Shown: positions 1-6,363, numbered from the stretch's first letter. The stretch is 8,436 nucleotides of DNA from Chloroflexota bacterium (GCA_030615705.1 JAUWYT010000049.1:1-8436); one strand, 5' to 3'. Made by a program: numbers and translations. Notes: a model not told the origin generated them from the letters alone.

Positions 1-3000
1 GCCACAGTGCGTCGTAACCCCCGCTACGTTGACCTCGAGAAGTGCACCAGTTGCAACGACTGTGTCGAGGTGTGCCCCATCCATTTGCCCAACGAGTTCG
101 AAGAGGGCCTTTCGGAGCGGACCGCCATCTACCGCCCCTACGCCCAGGCTGTCCCTAACGCTTACCTCGTCACCAAGAAAGGCACCAGCCCCTGCAAGCA
201 CACCTGTCCCGCCGATACCAGTGCCCAGGGCTACATCGCTCTCATCGCCGCCGGCCGCTACGAAGAAGCGCTGGAAGTCATCAAACAATACAACCCCTTC
301 CCGGCCACCGTGGGTCGGGTCTGCCATCATCCCTGCGAGAGCGAATGCAACCGGAACAAGGTTGACGACCCGGTGGCAATTTGCGCTCTTAAGCGCTTCG
401 TGGCCGACACGGTGTATGCAGGCGAGCAGGGGAGCAAGGGAGCCCTTCGACCCTTCGGCAGAGCTCAGGGCAGGCTTCGCTCAGGACAGGCAGAGGAGGG
501 GGGGAGCAGGGAGTTGATGCCCTTCCCATTTGCTCCCATGGAACTTCCGCCTGAGGAGAGGCGACGGGTGGCAGTGATTGGTTCTGGCCCGGCTGGCCTG
601 ACTGCTGCCTACTTCCTGGGCCGCATGGGCTACCAGGTGACGATCTTCGAGGCGCTGCCGGTGCCGGGAGGCATGATGCGGGTCGGCATCCCGGCCTATC
701 GCCTGCCCCGCGACGTGCTGAACCGCGAGATAGACGAGATTCTGAAGCTGGGAGTAGAACTCAAGCTCAGCCACCCCATCCGCGACATCAACAGGCTGTT
801 CGAAGAGGGATACTCGGCCATCTTTATGGCCATCGGTGCTCACGAGCCCCAGAAGCTGGGGATCCCCGGAGAGGATGCCGAGGGGGTATTTCACGGTGTG
901 CCCTTCCTGCGAGCCGTGAGCCTGGAGGAAGACGTGCGGTTGGGAGAGCGCGTGGTCATCGTTGGCGGGGGCAACACGGCCGTAGATACCGCCCGCACGG
1001 CGCGGCGGTTGGGCAGTCGGGAGGTGACCATAGCCTACCGCCGTGGCCGTGAGGAGATGCCGGCCAACTCCTGGGAGGTGGACGATGCCGAGGCGGAGGG
1101 GGTGCAGTTGCAACTGCTGACCCAGCCGATCGAAGTGCTGTCGAACAATCCTTCGGCAAGCCCTTCGCCAAGCCCCTGGTCCTTTGGCACTGTACCGTAC
1201 CCTGTACTGTCCGGTCCAGGACAGTGCGGTCCAGTACGGTGCCCAGGGACAAAGGGCTCAGGACGCAGCCCTTCGGCGAGCTCAGGACGCAGCCCTTCGG
1301 CGAGCCCCTGGTCCTTTGGCCCAGGGACAAAGGGCTCAGGACAGGGCGGCCGCGTCAGCGGCGTGCGCTGCATCAGGATGCGCCTGGGGGAGCCCGACGC
1401 CAGCGGTCGCCGCCGTCCCATTCCTATCGAGGGCTCGGAGTTCGTCATCCCCTGCGACACTATGGTAGCCGCAGTGGCCCAGGCGCCTGAGATCAGCTTC
1501 CTGGACCCGAATCACGGTCTGGAGATCACCCGGTGGGGCACTTTCGCCGTAGATCCCCAGACCCTGGCCACCAACCGACCAGGTGTCTTCGCCGGGGGCG
1601 ACGCGGCCGCCGGGCCTGGAGCCCTCATCGAGGCCATCGCCGCTGGCCGCAGGGGAGCCCTCTCCATTGACCGCTACCTCAGGGGAGCACCTCTCCTCAC
1701 TCCCCGCGAGCTCCTGCCCCTGCCGGTGGCCGAGCTGAGCGACGAGGACGTGGCCGAGATGTTGGCCCGCGGCGAGGTGCACCTGCGCCCCCGAGAGGTC
1801 ATGCCCGCCGCTCCGGCCAAGGAACGCATCGGCGACTTCCGCGAGGTGGAACTGGGCCTCACCGAGGAGCAGGCCCGAGCCGAAGCCCTGCGCTGCTTGC
1901 GCTGTGGCCTCTGCTCCGAATGTTACCAGTGCGTGTTGGCCTGCCAGGCCGGGGCCATTGACCACCAACAGGCTCCCTACGAAGAGGAATTGCAGGTCGG
2001 AGCCGTCGTGCTGGCCCCTGGCTACCAATTGTACGACGCGGAGCGCTCAGCGGAGCTGGGTTACGGTCGCTACCCCAACGTGGTCACCAGCATGGAGTTC
2101 GAACGGCTGCTTTCCGCCTCAGGGCCGACAGGAGGCCACGTAACTCGACCATCGGACCATGAGGAACCCCAAAGGATCGCCTTCCTGCAGTGCGTCGGTT
2201 CCCGCGACCAGAATCACGATTACTGCAGCTCCGTCTGCTGCATGTACGCCACCAAGGAAGCCACGCTAGCCCTGGAGCACCTGCCCGGCGTCGAATGTCA
2301 GATCTTCATGATGGACATGCGGGCCTTCAGCAAGGGCTTCGATGCCTATTTTGAGCGCGGCAAAGAGTTGGGCATCAAGTACACCCGCTGTCGCCTCTCG
2401 TCGCTGAAGGAAGACCCTCGCACCAAGGACATCCTCTTCCGATACCAGACCGAAGACGGCCAACTGGGCAACGAACGCTTTGACATGGTCGTCCTCAGTG
2501 TGGGCCTGGAGCCTCCGGCCGATGCGAAAGCCTTAGCGAAGACTGTGGGCATCGAGCTGGATGAGCGAGGCTTCTGCCGCACGGAACCCTTCAAGCCTGT
2601 GGAGACCAGCCGCCCAGGGGTCTACGTCTGCGGCACCTTCGCCGAACCCAAGGACATCCCCGAGAGCGTCACCGAGGCCAGCGGCGCTGCAGCGGCCGCC
2701 CTATCGCTAATCGGCACCGAGCGCGGCACCCTGGTCGAGGAGAAGGTTTATCCGCCGGAGATCCCCATAACCATCACCGACGAGCCACGCATTGGGGTGT
2801 TCATCTGCTCTTGCGGGTCGAACATCGCTGGGGTGGTGGACGTAGATGACGTCGTCGAGTATGCCAAGACCATACCCAACGTCATCCACGCTGAGAATAC
2901 CATCTACACCTGTTCGGCCGACTCCCTGAAGCTGATCCAGGAGCGCATCGCCGAGCACAGGCTCAACCGGGTCATCGTCTCCTCCTGTACGCCGCGCACC

Positions 3001-4569
3001 CACGAGCCCATCTTCCGCGACACGATCCGCGAGGCAGGATTGAATCCCTATCTCTTCGAGATGGCTAACATCAGGGATCAATGTTCCTGGGTTCACTCCT
3101 CCCAACCCGAAGCAGCTACCCAGAAGGCCAAGGACCTGACCCGCATGGCCGTGGGGCGCTCCCGATGGCTGATGCCCCTCTACACCGAGCCCCAGGCACT
3201 GAGCCACGAAGCGCTGGTCATCGGCGGGGGGGTGGCGGGAATGACCAGCGCCCTGAACCTGGCCGAGCAGGGCTTTGGAGTCTATCTGGTAGAGCGAGAG
3301 AAGGAGTTGGGCGGGCGCCTGCGTCAGATCTACTACACCTCCTATGGCGACCCGCAAGTCTACCTGAGAGAACTGGTGGGCAAGGTCCAGGCCAACCCCC
3401 GCATCGAGGTGCTGACTGGCTGCGAGGTGGCCAAGTTCAGCGGCTTCGTGGGCAACTTCAAGACCACCGTGGCCAGCGTGGATGATCCTTCGGCACGCCC
3501 TTCGTCAGCCTCAGGACACAGCCCCACCCAGCGCCTGATCGAGCATGGTGTGACCATCGTGGCCACCGGCGGGCGGGAGTGGCGAGGGGCGGCGTATCTG
3601 CTAGGCCAAGACCAGAGGGTGATGACGCAAGGGGATTTGGAAAGCAGATTGAGGCTCGCGATAGGCAATCTGCAATCCGCAACTTGTACTGAGCACAGTC
3701 GAAGTATCCGCAATCTGCAATCGGTGGTAATGATCCAATGCGTCGGACCCTGGGACGAGGACAATGACGTGCCCTTCTACTGCAGCCGCATCTGCTGCGG
3801 TGTGGCTGTCAAGAACGCCATTCGAATCAAAGAACTTAACCCCGATTGCAGTGTCTACGTCCTCTACAAGGACATGCGCACGTACGGTTTCAAGGAAGCC
3901 CTCTATACCGAGGCCCGGGAGAAAGGCGTCATCTTCCTGCGTTACGGCGACGAGAACAAGCCCCAGGTGCAGAGCAACAATGGCCAATTGCAGGTCTCGG
4001 TCCTCGAGCCTATCCTGAGAGAGCGTCTCATCCTCACCCCCGACCTGTTGGTCCTATCCAGTGCCGTAGTGCCAGCCGAAGGCAGCCAGGACCTGGCTGA
4101 GCTGCTCAAGTTCTCCTGCACCTTGGAAGGCTTCTTCCTGGAGGCCCACGTCAAGCTGCGACCCGTGGATTTCCCCACCGAGGGCATCTTCCTCTGCGGC
4201 ACAGCCCATTATCCCAAGTTCATAGACGAGGCCATCGCCCAGGCCCAGGCAGCGGCTGCGCGAGCCGCAACCATCCTCTCCAAGGAAGTCCTGGAGGTGG
4301 GCGGAATGGTGGCGGTGGTGGATGAAGAGAAGTGCACCGGCTGCCTCACCTGTGTGCGCATCTGCCCCTATGATGTGCCGCACGTCAACCCGGCTAAAAT
4401 CGGAGCCGGCGGGATCCTGGGTGTGGCCGAGATCGAGGCCGCCGCCTGCCAGGGCTGCGGCATCTGCCCGGCCGAGTGCCCAGCCAAAGCCATCCAACTG
4501 CAGCACTATCGTGACGAGCAGGTTCTGGCTAAGGAAGAGGCGCTGTTTGAGGAGTTGTTGGCGGCGTAG
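1..4569 (+). CDS. hdrA: HdrA-like/GltD-NfnB-like/HdrA-like giant flavin iron-sulfur fusion, 5'-truncated by the window edge
   Basis: HdrA proteins are the FAD and [4Fe-4S] core of cytoplasmic heterodisulfide-reductase-type electron-bifurcating complexes. Residues are numbered from the GTG at 7, which is an internal codon: the frame is open to base 1 and starts inside the HdrA ferredoxin insert (C13, C16, C19, C23), so an HdrA N-terminus must lie upstream. Next is a GltD/NfnB-like module: Cys-rich Fer4_20 region from C63/C67, FAD site GSGPAG at 192, NAD(P)H site GGGNTAVD at 320. HdrA sequence resumes with C630-C646 (one CX2CX2CX3C cluster) and a CVGSRD...CSSVCC region at 729-745. A second HdrA follows: N-terminal cluster cysteines near 934/936, 969, 994 and 1026, FAD site GGGVAG at 1073, CVGPWDE at 1245 and YCSRICC at 1258-1264. 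It ends with two [4Fe-4S] motifs (C1443-C1453, C1481-C1491). Four repeat-derived insertions (about residues 146-161, 380-447, 1160-1173, 1212-1240) keep the frame. The family and domain order are clear; the partner complex is inferred from mvhD and metV downstream. Confidence 0.93.
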   Translation, partial: ATVRRNPRYVDLEKCTSCNDCVEVCPIHLPNEFEEGLSERTAIYRPYAQAVPNAYLVTKKGTSPCKHTCPADTSAQGYIALIAAGRYEEALEVIKQYNPFPATVGRVCHHPCESECNRNKVDDPVAICALKRFVADTVYAGEQGSKGALRPFGRAQGRLRSGQAEEGGSRELMPFPFAPMELPPEERRRVAVIGSGPAGLTAAYFLGRMGYQVTIFEALPVPGGMMRVGIPAYRLPRDVLNREIDEILKLGVELKLSHPIRDINRLFEEGYSAIFMAIGAHEPQKLGIPGEDAEGVFHGVPFLRAVSLEEDVRLGERVVIVGGGNTAVDTARTARRLGSREVTIAYRRGREEMPANSWEVDDAEAEGVQLQLLTQPIEVLSNNPSASPSPSPWSFGTVPYPVLSGPGQCGPVRCPGTKGSGRSPSASSGRSPSASPWSFGPGTKGSGQGGRVSGVRCIRMRLGEPDASGRRRPIPIEGSEFVIPCDTMVAAVAQAPEISFLDPNHGLEITRWGTFAVDPQTLATNRPGVFAGGDAAAGPGALIEAIAAGRRGALSIDRYLRGAPLLTPRELLPLPVAELSDEDVAEMLARGEVHLRPREVMPAAPAKERIGDFREVELGLTEEQARAEALRCLRCGLCSECYQCVLACQAGAIDHQQAPYEEELQVGAVVLAPGYQLYDAERSAELGYGRYPNVVTSMEFERLLSASGPTGGHVTRPSDHEEPQRIAFLQCVGSRDQNHDYCSSVCCMYATKEATLALEHLPGVECQIFMMDMRAFSKGFDAYFERGKELGIKYTRCRLSSLKEDPRTKDILFRYQTEDGQLGNERFDMVVLSVGLEPPADAKALAKTVGIELDERGFCRTEPFKPVETSRPGVYVCGTFAEPKDIPESVTEASGAAAAALSLIGTERGTLVEEKVYPPEIPITITDEPRIGVFICSCGSNIAGVVDVDDVVEYAKTIPNVIHAENTIYTCSADSLKLIQERIAEHRLNRVIVSSCTPRTHEPIFRDTIREAGLNPYLFEMANIRDQCSWVHSSQPEAATQKAKDLTRMAVGRSRWLMPLYTEPQALSHEALVIGGGVAGMTSALNLAEQGFGVYLVEREKELGGRLRQIYYTSYGDPQVYLRELVGKVQANPRIEVLTGCEVAKFSGFVGNFKTTVASVDDPSARPSSASGHSPTQRLIEHGVTIVATGGREWRGAAYLLGQDQRVMTQGDLESRLRLAIGNLQSATCTEHSRSIRNLQSVVMIQCVGPWDEDNDVPFYCSRICCGVAVKNAIRIKELNPDCSVYVLYKDMRTYGFKEALYTEAREKGVIFLRYGDENKPQVQSNNGQLQVSVLEPILRERLILTPDLLVLSSAVVPAEGSQDLAELLKFSCTLEGFFLEAHVKLRPVDFPTEGIFLCGTAHYPKFIDEAIAQAQAAAARAATILSKEVLEVGGMVAVVDEEKCTGCLTCVRICPYDVPHVNPAKIGAGGILGVAEIEAAACQGCGICPAECPAKAIQLQHYRDEQVLAKEEALFEELLAA
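443..490 (+). repeat. 48-bp dispersed repeat inserted in frame in the hdrA-like gene (copy 1)
   Basis: This stretch is built from CCCTTCGGC and GCTCAGGGCAGG/GCTCAGGACAGG units and is the reverse complement of 5790-5837 at 46 of 48 positions. It adds a low-complexity Arg/Gly/Gln-rich peptide (about residues 146-161) in the linker between the Fer4_20 region and the FAD site of the GltD-like module. It has no stop codon in any of the three frames of this strand, so an insertion of the right length can be translated through. Confidence 0.85.
1148..1344 (+). repeat. Composite repeat cluster inserted in frame in the GltD-like module
   Basis: About 200 bp of repeats separate PIEVL from GRVSGVRC, which are nearly adjacent in GltD-type proteins. 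Internal direct repeats: a 21-bp unit at 1261-1281 and 1285-1305 (offset 24), an identical 24-bp unit at 1241-1264 and 1319-1342 (offset 78), and an identical 18-bp unit at 1171-1188 and 1303-1320 (offset 132). All offsets are multiples of three, giving repeated peptides GRSPSAS, PGTKGSG and SPWSFG. A hairpin pairs 1206-1212 with 1219-1225 (7 bp, 6-nt loop). The CCGTAC at about 1193 could pair with GTACGG at about 1234 to extend it imperfectly. The segment 1173-1195 recurs at 8269-8291 (21/23). Confidence 0.85.
3485..3525 (+). repeat. Short dispersed repeat fragment in the second HdrA domain
   Basis: Positions 3485-3507 match 1148-1170 at 21 of 23 bases (CCTTCGGCA followed by GCCCTTCG), and a CTCAGGACACAGCCCC stretch of the same composition follows. 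It encodes a Ser/Pro-rich insertion of about 14 residues between the VGNFKTTV strand and the IEHGVTIVATGG strand of the HdrA flavin domain. The left boundary is supported by the match; the right boundary is approximate. Confidence 0.65.
3665..3722 (+). repeat. In-frame insertion with 13-bp direct repeats flanking a TACTGAGCACAGTCGAAGTA core
   Basis: The 13-mer GCAATCTGCAATC occurs at 3665-3677 and 3710-3722, an offset of 45 bases (15 codons), so the protein carries NLQS twice with TCTEHSRS between. The core at about 3686-3706 has terminal TACT/AGTA complementarity and an inner ACTG/CAGT pairing. The unit lies between the LESRL helix and the VVMIQCVG strand of the second HdrA domain, where related proteins have only a short connection. 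Confidence 0.7.
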
Positions 4570-4606
4570 AGATGGAATTTGACCCTGTTTGCAGGGGTGT
4601 GATGGG

Positions 4607-4696
4607 TTGAAAGCTAAAGAAGCTTTGTTCACCATCCCAGACCAAGATGGCATTCCAATCACCCTAACCAGGGAGCGGTGAGAGATTCACATTCTC
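4607..4696 (+). pseudogene. Severed 5' part of the downstream toxin-like gene, ending at an in-frame TGA (4679-4681)
   Basis: Reading in the frame of the gene at 4697-4954, this stretch encodes a peptide from a possible TTG start at 4607 with GIPITLTRER just before a TGA, then EIHIL leading into GHPAM. From memory, a common small-protein family has LTxERWxHIxxxHPEM at this place, so the TGA stands where Trp (TGG) is expected. There also seems to be one extra codon between that position and the HP pair, and Ala replaces Glu in HPEM. The simplest reading is a decayed or phase-off gene; a sequencing error is possible. No ATG is available in this segment. Confidence 0.55.
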
Positions 4697-4954
4697 GTGG
4701 GCCATCCCGCTATGGCTAGACATCTGGAAGCCATCAGGCTAACCATAAGTGACCCAGATTACATCGTGCAAAGCGATAAACGAGCCGATACCAGATCGTT
4801 CTATCGCCTTGGGGTTACGGAGGGGAAATATCCCAATCTCTATGTGGTTGTCGTGATACGCTATACGGCTTCGGAAGGATTTGTGAGAACGGCTTATTTA
4901 GCACTGAGACCGATTGCAAGAGGTGAAGTAGTATGGATAAGGCCGAAACCCTAA
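4697..4954 (+). CDS. Small toxin-like protein of the LTxERWxHI...HPE family, probably N-terminally truncated
   Basis: The 85-residue product has the family features I recognise: GHPAM at the start, an amphipathic helix leading to TISDPDYI, then SFYR, a VVVVI strand and GFVRTAYL. This looks like a BECR/DUF4258-type small RNase-like fold, often encoded next to DUF2283 proteins. I do not assign an activity. The GTG at 4697 is the first usable start after the in-frame TGA at 4679-4681; ATG at 4712 is an alternative. Family members normally begin some 25-30 residues earlier, so this is probably a remnant, or a gene whose TGA is read through. The 3' end overlaps the DUF2283-like gene by 22 bases, typical of a co-translated pair. 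It interrupts the run from the hdrA-like gene to mvhD. Confidence 0.6.
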   Translation: MGHPAMARHLEAIRLTISDPDYIVQSDKRADTRSFYRLGVTEGKYPNLYVVVVIRYTASEGFVRTAYLALRPIARGEVVWIRPKP

Positions 4955-5175
4955 ACTATCACTACGATAGGGAAGAAGATATTCTTTACGTAACTTTGGG
5001 AGATTCCGATTCGGCCCTGTGCATAGAGCAGGGAGACGGTTGTCTGGTTAGAATTGACCCGGAATCAGGTGAGGTCGTGGGGTTCACGGTCATTGATTTC
5101 TCGCAGAGAGCAGCGGAGCGGGTGGCCATCCCTGTTTACGCTCAATTCCCTTTGCCCCAAGAGGAAACACTATAG
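4933..5175 (+). CDS. DUF2283-like small protein, possible antitoxin partner
   Basis: The 80-residue protein shows the DUF2283 pattern: an N-terminal YHYDREEDILYVTLG strand pair, a central acidic turn, GCLVRIDPESGEVVGFTVIDF, and a short C-terminal tail. DUF2283 has no established function; its members are commonly found beside small DUF4258/RelE-like proteins, so an antitoxin role is an inference from context. The ATG at 4933 is chosen because AGAGGTG lies about 7 bases upstream and because the start overlaps the end of the preceding toxin-like gene. It stops 13 bases before mvhD. No DNA-binding domain is visible. Confidence 0.75.
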   Translation: MDKAETLNYHYDREEDILYVTLGDSDSALCIEQGDGCLVRIDPESGEVVGFTVIDFSQRAAERVAIPVYAQFPLPQEETL

Positions 5176-5188
5176 AGGGGGTGGAAGC

Positions 5189-5599
5189 ATGACCGAATTC
5201 GAACCGCAGATTCTGGCCTTTGCCTGTCACTATTGCGCCTACGCTGCGGCCGACTTGACAGGATCAATGCGCCTTCAGTATCCGACCAATGTCAAGATCA
5301 TAAAGCTGCCCTGCACGGGCAAGCTGGACGTTCTCTACGTCTTGCGAGCCTTCGAGCGGGGGGCGGATGGCGCCTTTGTGGCCGGTTGACTGAAGGGGAC
5401 CTGCCATTACCTGGAAGGTAATCTGCGCGCTGAGAAAAGGGTGAACTACGTCAAGGATCTGCTGGACCAAATCGGCCTGGGTGGCGAGCGATTGGAGATG
5501 TACTTTCTCTCCTCAGCCGAAGGAGCTCGTTTCGCCGAGATCGCTACAGAGATGACCGAGCGGATTCGAGAACTGGGGCCAAACCCATTGAGAAAGTGA
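5189..5599 (+). CDS. mvhD: MvhD/VhuD-type [2Fe-2S] electron-transfer subunit, probable selenoprotein (UGA at 5387-5389 read as Sec67)
   Basis: MvhD passes electrons between a hydrogenase or formate dehydrogenase and HdrA. Before the UGA the frame encodes CHYCAYAAAD (C13, C16), LPCTGKLD (C42) and GADGAFVAG. After the UGA the same frame continues without a stop as LKGTCHYLEGNLRAEKRV (C72) to a TGA at 5597-5599, giving 136 residues, a normal MvhD length. The family motif is GC-x2-G-D-CHY-x2-GN, so the UGA replaces the conserved Cys that with C42 and C72 belongs to the iron-sulfur site. Methanococcal VhuD is a known selenoprotein with Sec in this family. A hairpin at 5406-5422 fits a bacterial SECIS. 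The start at 5189 has AGGGGG 7 bases upstream, and metV begins 13 bases after the stop. A standard caller would end the gene at 5389. Thr71 replaces the usual Asp. A pseudogene is the alternative, but the perfect downstream frame argues against it. Confidence 0.85.
5387..5426 (+). promoter_or_regulatory. Sec UGA codon and bacterial SECIS-like hairpin within mvhD
   Basis: Bases 5406-5412 (ATTACCT) pair perfectly with 5416-5422 (AGGTAAT), leaving a GGA loop at 5413-5415. If the last pair opens, the loop is TGGAA with G second. The loop begins 23 bases after the UGA. Known bacterial SECIS elements have the apical loop roughly 16-37 bases after the UGA with a G in its first two positions, so this fits. 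GC at 5403-5404 can pair with GC at 5425-5426 below a small internal loop. The SelB interaction is inferred. Confidence 0.75.
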
Positions 5600-5612
5600 T
5601 GGAGGCTACAAC

Positions 5613-6341
5613 ATGATCATAGGCGAACAGAAGCCTCTGGATGAAATCAAGGAGATAATCGCCGACTATCAAAACTTGCTGATCCTCGGCTGCGGCACCT
5701 GCGTCACCGTGTGTTTCGCTGGCGGAGAGAAAGAGGTAGGCATCCTGGCTTCGACCCTGCGCATGGCCACCAGGCTGGAAGGCCAGAACCCTGCCCTGAG
5801 CGAAGACTGCCCTGAGCTCTGCCGAAGGGTCGAAGGGGTAGCCGAAGGAAAAGAATTCATGGAGGCCACGGTACAGCGTCAGTGCGAGTACGAATACAAC
5901 GAGGAAGTGGTTGACCTGGTGAGAGAGGCTGACGCTGTGCTATCCCTGGCTTGCGGCATCGGCGTGCAGACCATGAACGAGCAGTTCCCCGAGACCATCA
6001 CCTTACCTGGCCTTAACACCTCCTTCCTGGGCCAGCCCACCGAACAGGGTGTCTGGGACGAGCGCTGCCAGGCCTGCGGAAACTGCACCTTGGATAAAAC
6101 CGCTGGCATCTGCCCCATCGCCCGCTGCTCCAAGAGCCTCCTCAACGGACCCTGCGGAGGGTCAAGAAACGGCCAGTGTGAGATCGACCCCGAGATCGAC
6201 TGTGCCTGGCAGCTAATCTACGACCGCCTCAGGGCCCTGGGCAAGTTGGAGCTGATGACGGAGATCCAGCCCGCTAGAGACTGGTCCACTAGCCGCGACG
6301 GCGGCCCGCGCAAGATCGTAAGGGAAGACCTGCGTCTGTGA
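5613..6341 (+). CDS. metV: MetV-type zinc-binding partner of methylenetetrahydrofolate reductase
   Basis: This 242-residue protein matches the MTHFR C-terminal-domain family (MetV). In acetogens such as Moorella it binds MetF and links it to HdrABC-MvhD for methylene-THF reduction in the methyl branch of the Wood-Ljungdahl pathway. Visible features: an N-terminal LGCGTCVTVC motif (C27, C30, C34), LACGIGVQ with C114, then a C-terminal Cys-rich module CQACGNC (C152, C155, C158), GICPIARC (C167, C172) and NGPCGGSRNGQCEID (C181). Residues about 60-75 are a repeat-derived insertion; without it LRMATRLEGQ would run nearly directly into KEFMEATVQRQCEYE. GGAGG at 5601-5605 sits 7 bases before the ATG. 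The gene follows mvhD by 13 bases. No metF is in the window. Confidence 0.92.
   Translation: MIIGEQKPLDEIKEIIADYQNLLILGCGTCVTVCFAGGEKEVGILASTLRMATRLEGQNPALSEDCPELCRRVEGVAEGKEFMEATVQRQCEYEYNEEVVDLVREADAVLSLACGIGVQTMNEQFPETITLPGLNTSFLGQPTEQGVWDERCQACGNCTLDKTAGICPIARCSKSLLNGPCGGSRNGQCEIDPEIDCAWQLIYDRLRALGKLELMTEIQPARDWSTSRDGGPRKIVREDLRL
5790..5837 (-). repeat. 48-bp dispersed repeat inserted in frame in metV (copy 2, opposite orientation)
   Basis: On the + strand this is the reverse complement of 443-490 with two mismatches. Read in the metV frame it encodes a short peptide containing ALSEDCPELCRRVEG. The other two forward frames are closed by TGA at 5797 and 5813, so the frame used is the only one of the three open in this orientation. 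The segment interrupts a helix-rich region between the N-terminal Cys motif and the QRQCEYE segment. Confidence 0.87.
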
Positions 6342-6363
6342 AAAACTACAGAGCGAAAGACAG

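Noticed and set aside
7..9. GTG at 7 as the true start of the hdrA-like gene
   Set aside because: The frame is open to base 1, and the sequence from 7 begins in the middle of the HdrA ferredoxin insert, with the whole N-terminal HdrA and FAD region missing. No ribosome-binding site can be seen in six bases.
481..1113. Long minus-strand open frames opposite the hdrA-like gene (also 1336-2028, 2707-3357 and 4054-4662)
   Set aside because: Their translations look like nothing recognisable, and they lie opposite strongly conserved coding sequence. High GC makes long shadow frames common.
3665..3722. Insertion sequence with 13-bp target-site duplications
   Set aside because: There is no transposase and only 32 bases lie between the direct repeats; the 13-mers may themselves be tandem repeat units.
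4583..4596. Hairpin CCCTG-TTTG-CAGGG after the hdrA-like gene as a terminator
   Set aside because: A 5-bp stem with no following T-tract is not enough to support termination.
4679..4681. Second selenocysteine UGA in the toxin-like gene
   Set aside because: The family has Trp here, not Cys. The only nearby stem (GTGGG/CCCGC with a wobble, loop CCAT) has no G in the first two loop positions.
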